Positions 62,924 through 64,000 of a stretch of 64,000 nucleotides of DNA are shown here, one piece after another. Positions within the stretch are counted from its first letter, which is position 1; every line of letters starts with the position of its first letter. The stretch lies in the NCBI GenBank assembly GCA_921293015.1, contig OV121081.1:2790001-2854000 (forward strand), given 5' to 3'. The stretch is from Phorcus lineatus (Eukaryota > Mollusca > Gastropoda > Trochida > Trochidae). The notes beneath the pieces were generated by a model. The model worked only from the letters and a program-made list of their open reading frames with translations, searched no databases and was not told the origin of the DNA. Position numbers and translations under genes: made by a program.

Positions 62924-64000
62924 CGTTTTGTTCTAGTAGCCATGTGGCAGCATTATGTTTGTTGTGACAGGAAAGCTGGCTTAAATTTCATTAGAACAAC
63001 CATAGGAGACAATTATTTAACCAGCCACTTCATGAAATTGACATGTGTCAATTTCAAATATTGTAATTGACATTCTATGTCGGTTCTCAATACAAGAAAA
63101 ACAAGGGCCCAGATACTCAAGTACCAGCTGAAAACAATTTGATTTCCTTGAGAGGTTAAGTAACTGTGCCCTCAGTTCATTTGTCATATTTTGAAAGAAA
63201 ACATTCTTTTGATTTGATTAAATAATTTCAAAATAGGAAGCACTTCTGGTATCGTGACAGGTACAAATATTTAGTTAAGAGAATTCCTCAAATTCATGGT
63301 GTCTAGAAACTCTAACTATCCAGGAAATAATGTTGAATCTGTGACACGAATGTCTCAGACATCTTTATTTGATTCAAATACAGTTTGTCAAGTGAAAGCA
63401 ATTTTTTCATTATTTCCTGCTCATTGTATTTTAGATTTAGGCTCTATTGTTCATTGATTTGAAGAAAAGAAAAAAGACAAAGGAAAAGTGCTTTTGTAAT
63501 GGAATGGTTTTCTAAGCTTAAACAAAATCACATATCTGTTGGATAATTTTTTAATGCTGATACAATAATAAACAATTAGACCCATATCTTCATGAGTGAA
63601 GGTATGTATATGATATACAGATTCTTGTTTCACACGACATGTAAGTGTTAAGACATGACACTTGCAGACAATATGACCATGTGACACTGAGGTATCAACA
63701 ATAATTATCATGTTTCCAAGACAGGAAATATCTGAATAATATGGAAAACACTTGAGTGTCACAATGTGTCACGATTGTTTCTCAATGTAGAGATATCCAC
63801 TACATATCTCATGAATAAGCCTTGAATACAAGTAGCAATAGGGGATATAAACCACCAACATGGGGTATTATACCCTTTATCTATCCTGGTATTGTAGGGG
63901 GGTTAGAAAGCATGTTTAATCCCCCTCACGCTTCAGTCTACATCCCTCTTGTTGTATTATCTACGTATGGCCCCCCATGGATTATGAGTGACATTCACTG

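Larger units (their letters stand above)
59511..64000. other. AT-rich non-coding stretch; see sub-features
   Basis: No gene recognised. Apart from 60180-60540, 61402-61418 and 62889-62923 nothing stands out. The final 160 bp (63840-64000) is GC-richer with a short inverted pair of G and C runs around 63894-63926. Confidence 0.45.

Noticed and set aside
63451..63762. 103-codon minus-strand frame
   Set aside because: Same reasoning: low-complexity composition and no recognisable feature.

Overview
The window looks like a stretch of AT-rich, non-coding nuclear DNA from an invertebrate animal. Signs of this are the many short tandem repeats, tRNA-derived SINEs, a LINE 3' end with an (ATT)n tail, small TTAA-flanked DNA transposons, and hammerhead-ribozyme-like motifs of the kind found in Penelope-like elements. 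A mollusc or another lophotrochozoan is my best guess, from the general look of the repeats only. I found no convincing host gene. The longest open frame has 134 codons, about what chance gives in 128 kb of AT-rich strand, and no frame shows a recognisable host domain. The window is therefore probably intergenic or part of a very long intron.

Layout: 1-4283 is AT-rich with nothing identifiable. 4284-4592 is a 38-bp minisatellite. 4815-6140 holds two insertions of a miniature LTR retrotransposon (TRIM-like, minus strand). Its LTRs are only about 127-144 bp and contain a tRNA-like Pol III promoter. 8225-8460 is a minus-strand SINE. 11927-16110 is a 1,646-bp unit repeated about 2.5 times, followed by a 33-bp minisatellite (16411-16965). 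17560-17775 is another tRNA-derived element. 19860-20960 is a 75-80 bp repeat array split by a SINE with a 10-bp target duplication. 23255-23582 is a LINE 3' end.

The middle part (26.6-42.4 kb) has nested inverted repeats, a thrice-repeated homeodomain-site-like block (29.0-29.7 kb), two copies of one TTAA-flanked MITE family (30.4 and 35.4 kb), a 40-bp minisatellite touching one of them, and an unrelated TTAA-flanked MITE inserted inside a 28-bp minisatellite (41.2-42.35 kb). A hammerhead-like motif lies at 43.88 kb (minus), with weaker ones at 32.09 kb and 58.45 kb.

47,381-52,655 is a 47-bp satellite of about 112 copies, with sub-domains marked by variant bases. About 200 bp further on is an 11-copy array of a 55-bp unit (52,856-53,462). 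The last 10 kb has an old SINE, one block that looks like a conserved regulatory element, and otherwise AT-rich sequence.

The most notable object is the TRIM-like element at 4.8-6.1 kb. One insertion has ordinary LTR-element ends (TG...CA, 4-bp CATG duplication) with three LTRs in tandem. The other is circularly permuted: it begins and ends inside the LTR and lies between 39-bp direct repeats, so it arrived by a different route.
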